From contig CAZQIC010000027.1 in NCBI GenBank assembly GCA_964593555.1, positions 1-40,603 of the forward strand: a stretch of 40,603 bases of DNA, read 5' to 3'. The notes under the pieces are model-generated. The model made no database searches. It saw only the letters and a list, made by a program, of their open reading frames with translations, and was not told the DNA's origin. A program made the translations under genes and the position numbers. Shown in pieces: positions 1-8,165 of the stretch (position 1 is the first letter of the stretch; the number at the start of each line of letters is the position of its first letter). Origin of the DNA: CAZQIC01 sp964593555. GTDB lineage: Bacteria; Bacteroidota; Bacteroidia; JAFLBG01.

Positions 1-127
1 TAGCCGCGATATTTGCCTGGTTACTTGTTTTCCCACTGTGCACATCAACGCTCTCTCTCGCAAAAGCAGACAGAGATACAAATGTTGTTGCCAACATAAG
101 TGAAGCGATTATATTTTTGTTTTTCAT
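1..127 (-). CDS. Exported protein, N-terminal part only (runs off the window)
   Basis: An open frame runs from an ATG at 127-125 to the window edge, giving 42 residues. It begins MKNKNIIASLMLATTFVSLS and continues with a likely signal-peptidase site after SAFA. The Lys/Asn-rich N-terminus, hydrophobic core and small residues before the cut make a convincing Sec signal peptide. The mature part seen (about 19 residues) is too short to assign a family. It lies 40 nt downstream of the large TonB-dependent receptor on the same strand, so co-transcription is plausible. The start is fixed by an unusually complete Shine-Dalgarno sequence (see separate entry). Function unknown. Confidence 0.6.
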   Translation of the reverse strand, partial: MKNKNIIASLMLATTFVSLSAFARESVDVHSGKTSNQANIAA

Positions 128-132
128 AATAT

Positions 133-139
133 ACCTCCT
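133..139 (-). promoter_or_regulatory. Full-length Shine-Dalgarno sequence
   Basis: On the minus strand AGGAGGT lies about 5-6 nt before the ATG at 127, a near-perfect anti-SD complement at the usual distance. Most starts in this window show no such element, in keeping with the known rarity of SD use in Bacteroidota. It therefore decides the start of the partial gene and marks it as unusual. Confidence 0.6.
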
Positions 140-167
140 GTTTTATTCCTTATTGAAAATAATTGAA

Positions 168-3100
168 CTAAAAATCCATTGTTAAACCTATCCTTATCTT
201 CCTTGGGATAGAATAATAGTCCGGATTAACCATTTTAATTGCATAAAATTCTTTAAACGATTCTGGATTTGTTTGTTCAGCAATTCTTCCCTGATATTCC
301 GGTGAAGAAAGAAATCCATCATCACTAGCATTACCGGTATATTTATAAACCGCCTGAACATTTCTTCTGTTCAACGCGTTAAGCAACTGGATATAAACAT
401 TTACCATTGAAACTTTTTTCTGAGACTCTTCCTTATCTTTTCCTCCCCAAGTAACTTTAAAGCCCTTGTCTACGCGCACGTCAGCTCTGAAAGTCCAAGG
501 CAAATTAGAACCTTTAATACTTCCCAGGATAGTACTTCTATCCGTTGATCCAGAAACAATAGAAACTGCATTGGATGATTTAGTATAAGGAACACCTGAT
601 CCAACATTCAGCACTAAGTTTGCTCCCACATTTGCCAAGATTTGTTTTGTTTTTTCAGAATCTCCTTTTTTGCTTGTATAAGTTGGCCCATGATAATCAG
701 AACCTGAACCAAAACGATAGTCGAAGGTGGTAACAAGCCTGTGGCGTTGATCATAATCAAGAGGTACGGTAGTTCTTAAATTAGGAGTGCCAGTGTTTAC
801 CAAATTAATTCCATCAGCAGCACTTGAACCGGTTCCATCAGCAAATTGAAGGGTATAACTTGCGTTCAATTGAACACCTGCAGTTCTTCTGAGGTCGTAA
901 GTAAACACAAATCCTTTTACTGTTCCAAAGTCAATATTACCCATTGTAGTATAATTTGCCGGGTAAGCTCCGTTGATGGCAACAACCTGCACCATATCTC
1001 TTAACTCACGATAAAAAGCAGAGAGGTGTAATGCAGAATTTTTCTTTTCATTTAATATCTGAGCAAAACCCAATTCGTAATCAGTTGTTCTTTGTGGTTT
1101 TAATGCAGGATTGGTAATGAAACCGCTGCCTCTTGTAGCTAAATAATAATAGTTGACAACATCCAAACGGTTGTACCCTTCATCAGGACGCTGCGTAAGA
1201 ATATCATAGTGAGCAAAGAAATTTGCAACGTCAGATATTGGGAAAGAAAAAGCTATACGAGGCATTAGATTTACCTGGGGTTCATAATCTTTAAATGCTT
1301 TTGAGGATATTTTCTGAGCCTCATTTGGATTTAAAACGTAAGGCGCATAACCTGCATCGGTTAAAGAAGCCGGACCAGACATCTGCGCTCCAGTTACAGA
1401 GTACCAATTAGAACCATCTCTATATGCTTTTATTGAGGTAGGGGCCTTAGGATCATTCACATAAACCACATAATCATCTCCAATATTACCCGGCCTTGTT
1501 GTATTGAAAACACTGTAGTTAACTTCTCCGGCAGTCTTAACCTCATCCAACACAAATGGATCTTTTAATACTTTTTGGTTAGCATCAAAACGATCAACAC
1601 GAAGACCAACACGGAACTTTAAATCTTTAAAGTCGAAATTGTCTTCAATATAACCAGCCATATATATTGGGCGATAAGAAGGTACTGATCTTGCGAAGTT
1701 TCCATTCTCATCTTTTTTAGAGAAAAAATCTTCAATGGTAGAATTACTCTTTATTTTTTTACCTGTGTGATCATATCCATAATAACTAGCCAATCCATTT
1801 TGTTGTAACTCATCCGGACTGAACATGTCAAGTGAAAAATCTGATGGGTCAAGGGCATCAATATCAATCCAGTCAACATTATTTTCGGCAAGACCTAATT
1901 TTTTTCTAACACTCTTATCAAAATAATACTGCTTGTCGCCATCGTATCTTCTGTCATAACGATAATAGTTATAGCCATTTCCAGAAAGCTCAGAAACCAA
2001 ATACGGATTGGCAGTATCAAGTTCTGTAATATGAGCATTCGCGAATTGTCTCATATACTGCCATAAAGCAATTGGCGCGACAGAATATGCTCTTAAATCT
2101 CTTTGTTCATACTCCAAACCAACTTTTATCTGGTGGTTTTTTATATCACCGGAAAAATTGGTAAACACCCTGAACTGTGAAAATTCAGAAAGTGCTCTAC
2201 CGCCATATTGCCTTCCGGTACTAAACCACAATCCATAAATATCACTTGGCCTGTCTCCATTTGCTAAGCCTAAATTAAATTGTATATCAGAAGTTCTGTC
2301 AATATTTTCTTCTCCAATATAATTGTATACTGCTGTTGTCCAATTAGCACCAAGTGGATTTAGGCTACTTGGTTCAAAAGTGAGCATGGTATCAACATTT
2401 GCCACCTGATAATAAGCCGTTCCCTGAGGTCTGCCATCTAATAAAAAATAGAATGGAGTCTTATGGTGTACAAACTTTCCAACGTATCCATAATTAAAAA
2501 GATTATCCTTGTGCGTATCATCTTCCTGAACCGTGCTAGACTTTTCATAACTAGCCTGAAGTGTATAAAAAGCATTTTTAATATTTGAACTCGATTTTTC
2601 ATCTGTGGACTGATCCTGAGAACCAAAACGCTGAGTAATTGTTCCAAAAACCCTCCAGGTGTTTGATTTAAAAACAGGATTGTTCACAGCGTTAACAAGA
2701 GAGTACTCACGAACCCATTGGTGGCGATTCCCTCTGTCTATTGAACCACCCAATATAAGATTGGTATTATTTCCAATTTTATATTGTAGTTTTCCCTGAA
2801 GTCTCAATTGGCGTGATGCCGCATTCTCCTTGTATTTTATTTGTTCCAAATCGTCACTGGTAAGGTATTCTGCATTTCTTCTCATGCCTGATCCACTCTC
2901 CGAAGGTCTAAGTGGATCCTTTTCCAATTCTGTTCTCACGTCATCTTTAACTCTCCAGGTACCTACCGCAGAAGGATCACTGTCTTTATCACTAACTACC
3001 TCACCACTAAAGAAAAAGCCCAATACGGGTTTTTTCATATTGAGGGCACTGTCCTTTTTAGAAATAATTGGTCCACCTACACTCCATCCAAGTAAGTTGT

Positions 3101-3839
3101 AACCATAAGGATCTGTAATTTGTGATGATACCACCTCAACACCTCCCGCAAATCTACTTTGCGGACCGCGTGTTGTAACAGATATAACACCACCCGTTAC
3201 GTCACCATAAGATGCTGGAACTCCCCCGGTGATAACTGTTATTTGCTCAACGGATGATTGCGGAAGACCTGTGCTTCCAATTACTTTCATACCATCTACA
3301 AAATAACTTGTTGTACTTGAGCGAGACCCACGAAGACTAAGTGCACCGCCTTCGTCAGCCTGGTAAACACCAGCCGTTGTGGCAGCAACTGAACTAATAT
3401 TTTTCGTTGCCATGTTTTGGTACTCCTGGCGGGTCACTGTTCCCCCAGATGTAGTACCCGGCTCTATAAGGGGTTTTATATACTGAACGATTTCAACTTC
3501 TTTAAGTAATTCTGTTTTTACAGCAAGGTCAATAGTTATATAGGCCGTCTTCTCTACTCCAACCACAACGCCATTAATCACTTTATCCTGCTTACCAGTA
3601 TATTGTGCCTTAACGGTATAAGTACCCGGGTTAAGCGGTTTAATAATTACCTCACCATCAATATCAGTAACCGCAGGTTTACCGGCAGGAACTCCGTTAA
3701 CCTCAGTAGTAACAATTGCACCAGGAATGGTTTCACCTGTCTCTTTATCCTTAACAATTACTTTAAGAGCTCCTGTCTGTGCGAATACTGCTACTGAAGC
3801 GACACACAGCACTATAGTAGATTTGAGTTTTTTTAACAT
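168..3839 (-). CDS. TonB-dependent outer-membrane receptor with N-terminal regulatory-like domain
   Basis: 1223 residues. A signal peptide (about 1-20, cut near VFAQ) is followed by a carboxypeptidase-regulatory-like beta-sandwich (about 24-105, with TDIDGEVIIKPLNPGTYTV), a plug domain (about 125-230, with the LRGSRSSTTSYFVDGMKV region) and a long 22-strand-type barrel ending in the aromatic signature RIGLTMDF. Such receptors move substrates across the outer membrane using TonB/ExbBD energy. The architecture resembles Oar/SusC-like receptors, but no SusD-type lipoprotein lies beside it, so the substrate is unknown. The ATG start gives a proper signal peptide, and a good Bacteroidota promoter lies 45-75 nt upstream. 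The partial exported protein at 1-127 may be its operon partner. Confidence 0.9.
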   Translation of the reverse strand: MLKKLKSTIVLCVASVAVFAQTGALKVIVKDKETGETIPGAIVTTEVNGVPAGKPAVTDIDGEVIIKPLNPGTYTVKAQYTGKQDKVINGVVVGVEKTAYITIDLAVKTELLKEVEIVQYIKPLIEPGTTSGGTVTRQEYQNMATKNISSVAATTAGVYQADEGGALSLRGSRSSTTSYFVDGMKVIGSTGLPQSSVEQITVITGGVPASYGDVTGGVISVTTRGPQSRFAGGVEVVSSQITDPYGYNLLGWSVGGPIISKKDSALNMKKPVLGFFFSGEVVSDKDSDPSAVGTWRVKDDVRTELEKDPLRPSESGSGMRRNAEYLTSDDLEQIKYKENAASRQLRLQGKLQYKIGNNTNLILGGSIDRGNRHQWVREYSLVNAVNNPVFKSNTWRVFGTITQRFGSQDQSTDEKSSSNIKNAFYTLQASYEKSSTVQEDDTHKDNLFNYGYVGKFVHHKTPFYFLLDGRPQGTAYYQVANVDTMLTFEPSSLNPLGANWTTAVYNYIGEENIDRTSDIQFNLGLANGDRPSDIYGLWFSTGRQYGGRALSEFSQFRVFTNFSGDIKNHQIKVGLEYEQRDLRAYSVAPIALWQYMRQFANAHITELDTANPYLVSELSGNGYNYYRYDRRYDGDKQYYFDKSVRKKLGLAENNVDWIDIDALDPSDFSLDMFSPDELQQNGLASYYGYDHTGKKIKSNSTIEDFFSKKDENGNFARSVPSYRPIYMAGYIEDNFDFKDLKFRVGLRVDRFDANQKVLKDPFVLDEVKTAGEVNYSVFNTTRPGNIGDDYVVYVNDPKAPTSIKAYRDGSNWYSVTGAQMSGPASLTDAGYAPYVLNPNEAQKISSKAFKDYEPQVNLMPRIAFSFPISDVANFFAHYDILTQRPDEGYNRLDVVNYYYLATRGSGFITNPALKPQRTTDYELGFAQILNEKKNSALHLSAFYRELRDMVQVVAINGAYPANYTTMGNIDFGTVKGFVFTYDLRRTAGVQLNASYTLQFADGTGSSAADGINLVNTGTPNLRTTVPLDYDQRHRLVTTFDYRFGSGSDYHGPTYTSKKGDSEKTKQILANVGANLVLNVGSGVPYTKSSNAVSIVSGSTDRSTILGSIKGSNLPWTFRADVRVDKGFKVTWGGKDKEESQKKVSMVNVYIQLLNALNRRNVQAVYKYTGNASDDGFLSSPEYQGRIAEQTNPESFKEFYAIKMVNPDYYSIPRKIRIGLTMDF

Positions 3840-3883
3840 ATCAATAATTTTTTGTTAAGATTCTACGCCTAAAATCAGGGCGG

Positions 3884-3915
3884 TAAATATATGAATATTT
3901 AAAAGCGATTTCAAA
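3884..3915 (-). promoter_or_regulatory. Bacteroidota-type promoter of the 1223-residue receptor
   Basis: Read on the minus strand, TTTG (3915-3912), a 20-nt spacer and TATATTTA (3891-3884) match the TTTG-N19-21-TAnnTTTG consensus with one mismatch in the -7 box. Transcription would begin near 3880, leaving a leader of about 40 nt before the ATG at 3839. Confidence 0.5.
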
Positions 3916-4031
3916 AATTTTATTGCCGTTTTGCTTATTTAAAAATAATCTCAGATAACATCAAAAATCAACAATTTACAGGGGGGATGTTTAGAAAAAA
4001 TCAACTCAATTAACTCTTTAAAAATTCATTT

Positions 4032-4502
4032 TTAATATGCCGGTCGTTTTAAGATCTCAGCATATACAATTACCTTTGCCATGTCAATATCTTCTATCCA
4101 TGGTGATCTTTTTTCTTCTTCAAAAGTTTTGATCTCATTTAGTATCGGATGATGGACTACGTGCTCCTTGTTATATTGTTCTGCTATTGCTTCTCCAAAA
4201 AACATATTCTGTTCCGCTTTTTTACTAGCAACATTTCCTCTACGGGCTGAAGGCTGGAATGATTTTTCTTTAAAAACTTTTTTTGCAGTTGGTGTATTAA
4301 TAGTAACTGGTTTAGGAGCTGGTATTTTTTTTGATAAAATTTCCTCGAGAATACCTCCAAACTCCTTTTCATCATTTGATTCGCTGGGAGAAATAGTTTT
4401 ACCGGAGGTTACTTTTTTACCGTCAGTCAATTTTTTACCTGCTTTATAGAAGTTATAAATTATCCAGGCAATTACTCCTAAAACGTATACAGTGTTGCTC
4501 AT
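4032..4502 (-). CDS. Conserved Bacteroidota membrane-anchored protein of unknown function
   Basis: 156 residues. One N-terminal membrane segment (about 4-20, YVLGVIAWIIYNFYKAGKK) is followed by a charged, probably disordered region and a C-terminal block ending IDMAKVIVYAEILKRPAY. A short terminal motif of the form DxxKAVIYSEILNRxY recurs, to my knowledge, at the ends of small Bacteroidota membrane proteins. No catalytic motif is visible. The polypeptide would be anchored in the inner membrane with a cytoplasmic tail. A plausible promoter (TTG, 21-nt spacer, TATAATTG) lies about 30-60 nt upstream. It is separated from the gene at 4628 by about 125 nt, so a shared transcript is uncertain. Confidence 0.65.
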   Translation of the reverse strand: MSNTVYVLGVIAWIIYNFYKAGKKLTDGKKVTSGKTISPSESNDEKEFGGILEEILSKKIPAPKPVTINTPTAKKVFKEKSFQPSARRGNVASKKAEQNMFFGEAIAEQYNKEHVVHHPILNEIKTFEEEKRSPWIEDIDMAKVIVYAEILKRPAY

Positions 4503-4627
4503 TCTGGTCTCTTATTAATACAATTATACACTAATATAGATAGTTTATGCAATGGGAAGTTAACGAACGGGAGAAATTTGCGGTTGAATGGTAAATTTTT
4601 TGGTAAAATAAACAAGCTATATACAAT

Positions 4628-4954
4628 TTACTTTCGTTTCTTTCGTTTGAACCATCTTTTCAGAAAAAATTCACGCTTATTTGCATTGATCCGTGCAGAT
4701 TTTTTTTTGCTCTGCTTCATTCTTTTCTGGGTATCTTTTGATTGAATTTTTTTATGGTGTTCCTTGATCGCTTTCTTTCCATCCTTTTCAGCTTTCCTAT
4801 GTTCCTTCCATTCTTTCTTAGCTTTTTTTCTTTTGGCCCTTTTGCCTTCGGGAGTGCTTTTACTTTGATCGGCTGGGGCAGCATTTTCCTGGGCAAGAAC
4901 AGAACCTGCTACAATAAAAAAAACAAAACATAACAATATATATGTCCGCCTCAT
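4628..4954 (-). CDS. Small secreted Lys/Arg-rich protein
   Basis: 108 residues with a clear signal peptide (about 1-21, ending GSVLAQ) and a mature part made almost wholly of Lys, Arg, Ala, Glu and Ser, ending FFLKRWFKRKKRK. Proteins of this kind, with a KRMKKSKKKA-like core, recur in Bacteroidota genomes. The very high pI suggests a periplasmic protein that binds anionic polymers such as lipopolysaccharide, peptidoglycan or nucleic acid, but this is inference. A perfect -7 box TAATTTTG (4972-4965 on the minus strand) lies 10 nt before the start codon. It is divergent from the lipoprotein at 5143, with an inverted-repeat element in between. Confidence 0.65.
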   Translation of the reverse strand: MRRTYILLCFVFFIVAGSVLAQENAAPADQSKSTPEGKRAKRKKAKKEWKEHRKAEKDGKKAIKEHHKKIQSKDTQKRMKQSKKKSARINANKREFFLKRWFKRKKRK

Positions 4955-4999
4955 GTTATATAGACAAAATTACTAAAAAGTTTCGGGTTGAATACTTAA

Positions 5000-5100
5000 G
5001 CCCAAAGTGGAATATAAAACGGCTCATTATTTTTGCCTCATCCCCGTCCCTTCTCCAAAGGAGAAGGAGGTGTTGGATTATTTTATATTTCACTTTGGGC
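5000..5100. repeat. Inverted-repeat element (101 bp) with an inner hairpin
   Basis: Two 20-bp arms, 5000-5019 and 5081-5100, are inverted copies with one mismatch. Inside lies the perfect hairpin CCTTCTCC-AAA-GGAGAAGG (5049-5067) within a pyrimidine-rich stretch of the kind seen in interspersed Bacteroidota repeats. It sits between two divergent promoters, so it is not a simple terminator. It could be a small non-autonomous mobile element (MITE-like) or a structural repeat. No flanking target duplication is obvious. Confidence 0.55.
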
Positions 5101-5106
5101 CTTAGA

Positions 5107-5137
5107 TTGAATTAAAGACGGAATTAACGTACTTTTG
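5107..5137 (+). promoter_or_regulatory. Consensus promoter of the Rieske-like lipoprotein; predicts leaderless mRNA
   Basis: TTG (5107-5109), a 20-nt spacer and TACTTTTG (5130-5137) match the Bacteroidota consensus exactly in the -7 box. If the -7 box is centred seven bases before the start of transcription, the transcript begins about 2-3 nt before the ATG at 5143. Confidence 0.5.
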
Positions 5138-5142
5138 AATAG

Positions 5143-5577
5143 ATGTTCGGGAAATACAAATACATATTTTTTTTATTGACCATTGGTGTTCTTATCACTG
5201 CGGCATGCAAAAAAAATGATGACAACAACATCCCAAACACTTATGTTGATATATACATTTACACTACCGATCCTGAATTTAACAACATTGCATCCGTTGG
5301 GGGCTGGGTATACATTACCGGAGGCTCAAGAGGAGTTGTAGTGACAAGAAATTCTACCAACGAGTTTGCTGCTTTTGAAAGACACTGCCCTTATAACCCA
5401 AGCGATGCTTGCGGCAGAGTGGAAGTTGATTCCACAACGAATATACAACTCACCGATCCTTGCTGCGGATCAAATTTTCTTTTGAGCAATGGAACAGTTG
5501 TAAATGGCCCGAGCACAGCACCATTAAAACAATACCAGACTAATTATGATGGTATTGTCCTGCATATTTTCAATTGA
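5143..5577 (+). CDS. Rieske-like lipoprotein with altered cluster ligands
   Basis: 144 residues. A lipoprotein signal ends in the lipobox TAAC (Cys22). The rest follows the Rieske fold plan: AAFERHCPY (His81, Cys82), Cys90, then DPCCGSNF (Cys107, Cys108) and the typical tail NGTVVNGPSTAPLKQY. In true [2Fe-2S] Rieske proteins the ligands are CxH and CxxH. Here the first pair is replaced by HC and the second by a CC pair before GSxF, so a normal cluster is unlikely. Similar degenerate proteins are, to my knowledge, common in Bacteroidota. The lipid anchor places it in a membrane facing the periplasm. Electron transfer, another metal site or a purely structural role are all possible. It ends at a strong terminator. 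Confidence 0.7.
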   Translation: MFGKYKYIFFLLTIGVLITAACKKNDDNNIPNTYVDIYIYTTDPEFNNIASVGGWVYITGGSRGVVVTRNSTNEFAAFERHCPYNPSDACGRVEVDSTTNIQLTDPCCGSNFLLSNGTVVNGPSTAPLKQYQTNYDGIVLHIFN

Positions 5578-5591
5578 TTTTCTAATAAAAA

Positions 5592-5626
5592 AGCAGTGTC
5601 CGCCTGAGGTGGACACTGCTTTTTAT
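5592..5626. terminator. Bidirectional intrinsic terminator
   Basis: A 13-bp stem (5592-5604 with 5608-5620, one G-T pair) and a TGA loop are flanked by A-runs on the left and T-runs on the right. It serves the convergent lipoprotein gene (plus) and ahcY (minus). Confidence 0.8.
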
Positions 5627-5645
5627 TTTAATAGTTATAATCTTA

Positions 5646-6986
5646 CTAGTACCTGTAATACTCAGGCTTGAACGGGCCTTTTTTATCAACGCCAATGTAT
5701 TTTGCCTGATCATCAGAAAGTATATCCAATTCAACTCCAACTTTAGCCAAGTGCAAACTTGCTACTTTCTCATCCAATTGTTTTGGCAAAGTATAAACTT
5801 TGTTTTCGTAATTGCCTGAATTTTTCCATAACTCTAACTGAGCAAGAGTTTGATTTGTAAATGAGTTTGACATTACAAATGAAGGATGTCCTGTTGCACA
5901 ACCAAGGTTTACAAGGCGGCCTTCTGCTAACACAATAATGTCTTTTCCATCAACAGTATATTTATCTACTTGTGGCTTAATAGTATCTTTTGTATTTCCA
6001 TGATTTTTGTTCAACCATGCCATATCAATTTCATTATCGAAATGGCCGATGTTACAAACGATAGCATTATGTTTCATTGCCTTGAAATGACGGTCAACAA
6101 TAATATTAAAGTTACCTGTAGCAGTAACAACAATGTCGGCTTCCTTAATAGCAGTATCCATTTTCTTCACTTCATATCCTTCCATTGCAGCTTGAAGTGC
6201 GCAGATAGGATCTATCTCAGTAACAATAACACGTACACCTGAACTGCTCAATGATTCTGCAGATCCTTTACCTACATCGCCAAAACCTGCAACAACGGCA
6301 ACTTTACCGGCAAGCATAAGGTCGGTCGCTCTGCGGATAGCATCTACTAATGATTCACGGCATCCGTATTTATTATCGAATTTAGATTTTGTAACCGAAT
6401 CATTCACATTAATAGCAGGCATATGGAGCGTTCCTGCTTTCATACGCTCATATAACCTGTGAACACCTGTTGTCGTTTCTTCAGAAAGACCTTTTATTCC
6501 CTTTATTAAATCAGTATACTTATCGAAAACCATATTTGTAAGATCACCACCATCATCCAATATCATGTTCAATGGTTTTTTATCTTCTCCAAAAAACAAT
6601 GTTTGTTCAATGCACCAGTCGAATTCTTCGTTGTCCATCCCCTTCCAGGCATAAACAGAAATTCCTGCAGCAGCAATAGCAGCAGCAGCATGATCCTGTG
6701 TAGAAAATATATTACACGATGACCAGGTAACTTCTGCACCTAACGCTGTTAACGTTTCAATTAATACTGCTGTTTGAATGGTCATATGCAAACAACCTGC
6801 AATACGTGCACCTTTTAACGGTTGCTCTTTTCCATATTCTGCTCTTAATGCCATTAGACCAGGCATTTCAGCCTCAGCTAATTTTATTTCCTTCCTGCCC
6901 CACTCGGCAAGACCGATGTCTTTTACTTTATATTTCACGAAGGTTCCTGTTTTTGAAGTTTCTTTTTCTGCAACTGCTTGTGCCAT
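5646..6986 (-). CDS. ahcY: S-adenosyl-L-homocysteine hydrolase
   Basis: 446 residues, normal for the family. The cytoplasmic NAD-dependent enzyme splits S-adenosylhomocysteine into adenosine and homocysteine, removing the inhibitory product of methyl transfer. Visible signatures are CLHMTIQTAVLIETL (65-79), SCNIFSTQDHAAAAI (90-104), LDDGGDLT (143-150), NDSVTKSKFDNKYG (195-208), the NAD-binding loop GFGDVGKG (234-241) and the C-terminus FKPEYYRY with the conserved Lys/Tyr that reach into the neighbouring subunit. The ATG at 6986 gives the usual short N-terminal extension. It has its own consensus promoter and stands as a single-gene unit, although the WG-repeat gene lies 90 nt upstream on the same strand. 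Confidence 0.98.
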   Translation of the reverse strand: MAQAVAEKETSKTGTFVKYKVKDIGLAEWGRKEIKLAEAEMPGLMALRAEYGKEQPLKGARIAGCLHMTIQTAVLIETLTALGAEVTWSSCNIFSTQDHAAAAIAAAGISVYAWKGMDNEEFDWCIEQTLFFGEDKKPLNMILDDGGDLTNMVFDKYTDLIKGIKGLSEETTTGVHRLYERMKAGTLHMPAINVNDSVTKSKFDNKYGCRESLVDAIRRATDLMLAGKVAVVAGFGDVGKGSAESLSSSGVRVIVTEIDPICALQAAMEGYEVKKMDTAIKEADIVVTATGNFNIIVDRHFKAMKHNAIVCNIGHFDNEIDMAWLNKNHGNTKDTIKPQVDKYTVDGKDIIVLAEGRLVNLGCATGHPSFVMSNSFTNQTLAQLELWKNSGNYENKVYTLPKQLDEKVASLHLAKVGVELDILSDDQAKYIGVDKKGPFKPEYYRY

Positions 6987-7021
6987 CTTTAAGGGTATTT
7001 AAGTTACTAATTAACGAGGCG

Positions 7022-7052
7022 CAAAGATACCTCATTCTCCAATAAAAACCAA
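7022..7052 (-). promoter_or_regulatory. Consensus promoter of ahcY
   Basis: On the minus strand TTG (7052-7050), a 20-nt spacer and TATCTTTG (7029-7022) fit the Bacteroidota promoter consensus with a perfect -7 box. The predicted leader is about 30 nt. Confidence 0.6.
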
Positions 7053-7076
7053 TAATAGTAAAGGATTCGGGACAGG

Positions 7077-8108
7077 TTATTTTGTTGGTATAATAATTTT
7101 ACCCGTTTTATCGATATAAGTTTGAGCACCGCCATAACTCACTTTAGCAAGCCCGTTTCTAAAATTTGCATAAAAATCCGAGCCTCTTGTGATCACTATA
7201 TTTCCTGATTTATCAATATAGTTCCATTTTGCATCTTTAAGAACACCATTTACAATTGGCGATTGACTAACGCAAGCCATGCCTTCATTGAAATTAAATG
7301 CCCCTGTGAAACTAGGGAAAATAACCACTTTACCGGTTTTGTCTACGTAACCAAATTTACCGGTTTTAAAGTCGCCAACACGAACAAGCGCAAGGCCATC
7401 GTGAAATGGATATGCTTTATCTAATTTAAGATCTATAACTAATTTTCCGGTTTTATCAATGAAGCCCCATTTGCCGGTTTTTTCATCTCCCACTCTGACA
7501 TTTGCAACACCTTCAGAAAATTCAAAGGTTTCGTCATATTTAAAATCAATAATTACCTTACCAGTATTATCAATAAAACCCCATTTAGTTCCTTTCTTAA
7601 CCCGTGCCAATCCTTCACTATAATCCCAAGCCCCTTCGTAAATTGGCTCTACAATTGTTTTACCGGTTTTATCGATATATGAAAATTTATTACTCCCCAC
7701 TTGCATCCGCGCCAACCCTCCTGAGAATTTGTAGGCCACTACACACTGAGGCTCTATAACTACTTTACCTGTTTTATCAATGTAATAACACTTAGCTCCT
7801 TTTTTTACACAAGCCAATCCATCAGAAAAATATCCGTCAACTTTAGAATCATATTGAGGTGCAATTACCATTTTTCCTGAAGCATCAATAAAACCTCTTT
7901 TACCATCTTTTTTTACAACCGCCAGGCCTTCATAAAAATCTTCTGCAAACTCATATGCAGGCTGAACAATAATTTTGCCTGACTTATTCATGTATCCGTA
8001 TTTTCCATTATCGTTAAATGGATAAAGATCCTGCCCAAATAAATGGCAGCAGAAAAAAACTCCAAATAGGGTTATGAAAAAATTCGTTTTAAACGATACA
8101 TTTTGCAT
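7077..8108 (-). CDS. Secreted WG-repeat protein
   Basis: 343 residues with a signal peptide (about 1-25, FFCCHLFGQ). Nine copies follow of a roughly 35-residue unit with the core YGYINKSGKxVIxPxYxxAxxFxEGLAxV: WGFID, FGYVD and YYIDKTG variants are all present. WG repeats form beta-rich extended or solenoid structures and are usually taken as binding modules; no enzyme motif is visible. The protein is probably periplasmic or outer-membrane associated. It lies between the flavin-reductase-like gene (57 nt upstream) and ahcY on the same strand; I see no functional link. The start at 8108 gives an intact signal peptide. Confidence 0.8.
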   Translation of the reverse strand: MQNVSFKTNFFITLFGVFFCCHLFGQDLYPFNDNGKYGYMNKSGKIIVQPAYEFAEDFYEGLAVVKKDGKRGFIDASGKMVIAPQYDSKVDGYFSDGLACVKKGAKCYYIDKTGKVVIEPQCVVAYKFSGGLARMQVGSNKFSYIDKTGKTIVEPIYEGAWDYSEGLARVKKGTKWGFIDNTGKVIIDFKYDETFEFSEGVANVRVGDEKTGKWGFIDKTGKLVIDLKLDKAYPFHDGLALVRVGDFKTGKFGYVDKTGKVVIFPSFTGAFNFNEGMACVSQSPIVNGVLKDAKWNYIDKSGNIVITRGSDFYANFRNGLAKVSYGGAQTYIDKTGKIIIPTK

Positions 8109-8165
8109 ATTGGTAAGTTTAATTGATGTAAATATCGGAAATTAATGTGAAGTTTAAAATTGAAA

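Noticed and set aside
2438..3102. Open frames of 60-90 codons inside the 1223-residue receptor gene
   Set aside because: They overlap a long, well-recognised gene in other frames, have no signal or domain and no promoter or ribosome site of their own.
4168..4449. 93-codon frame antisense to the small membrane-anchored protein
   Set aside because: Its composition mirrors the opposite strand gene, and no family features are seen; the minus-strand protein has a membrane segment and a conserved C-terminus.
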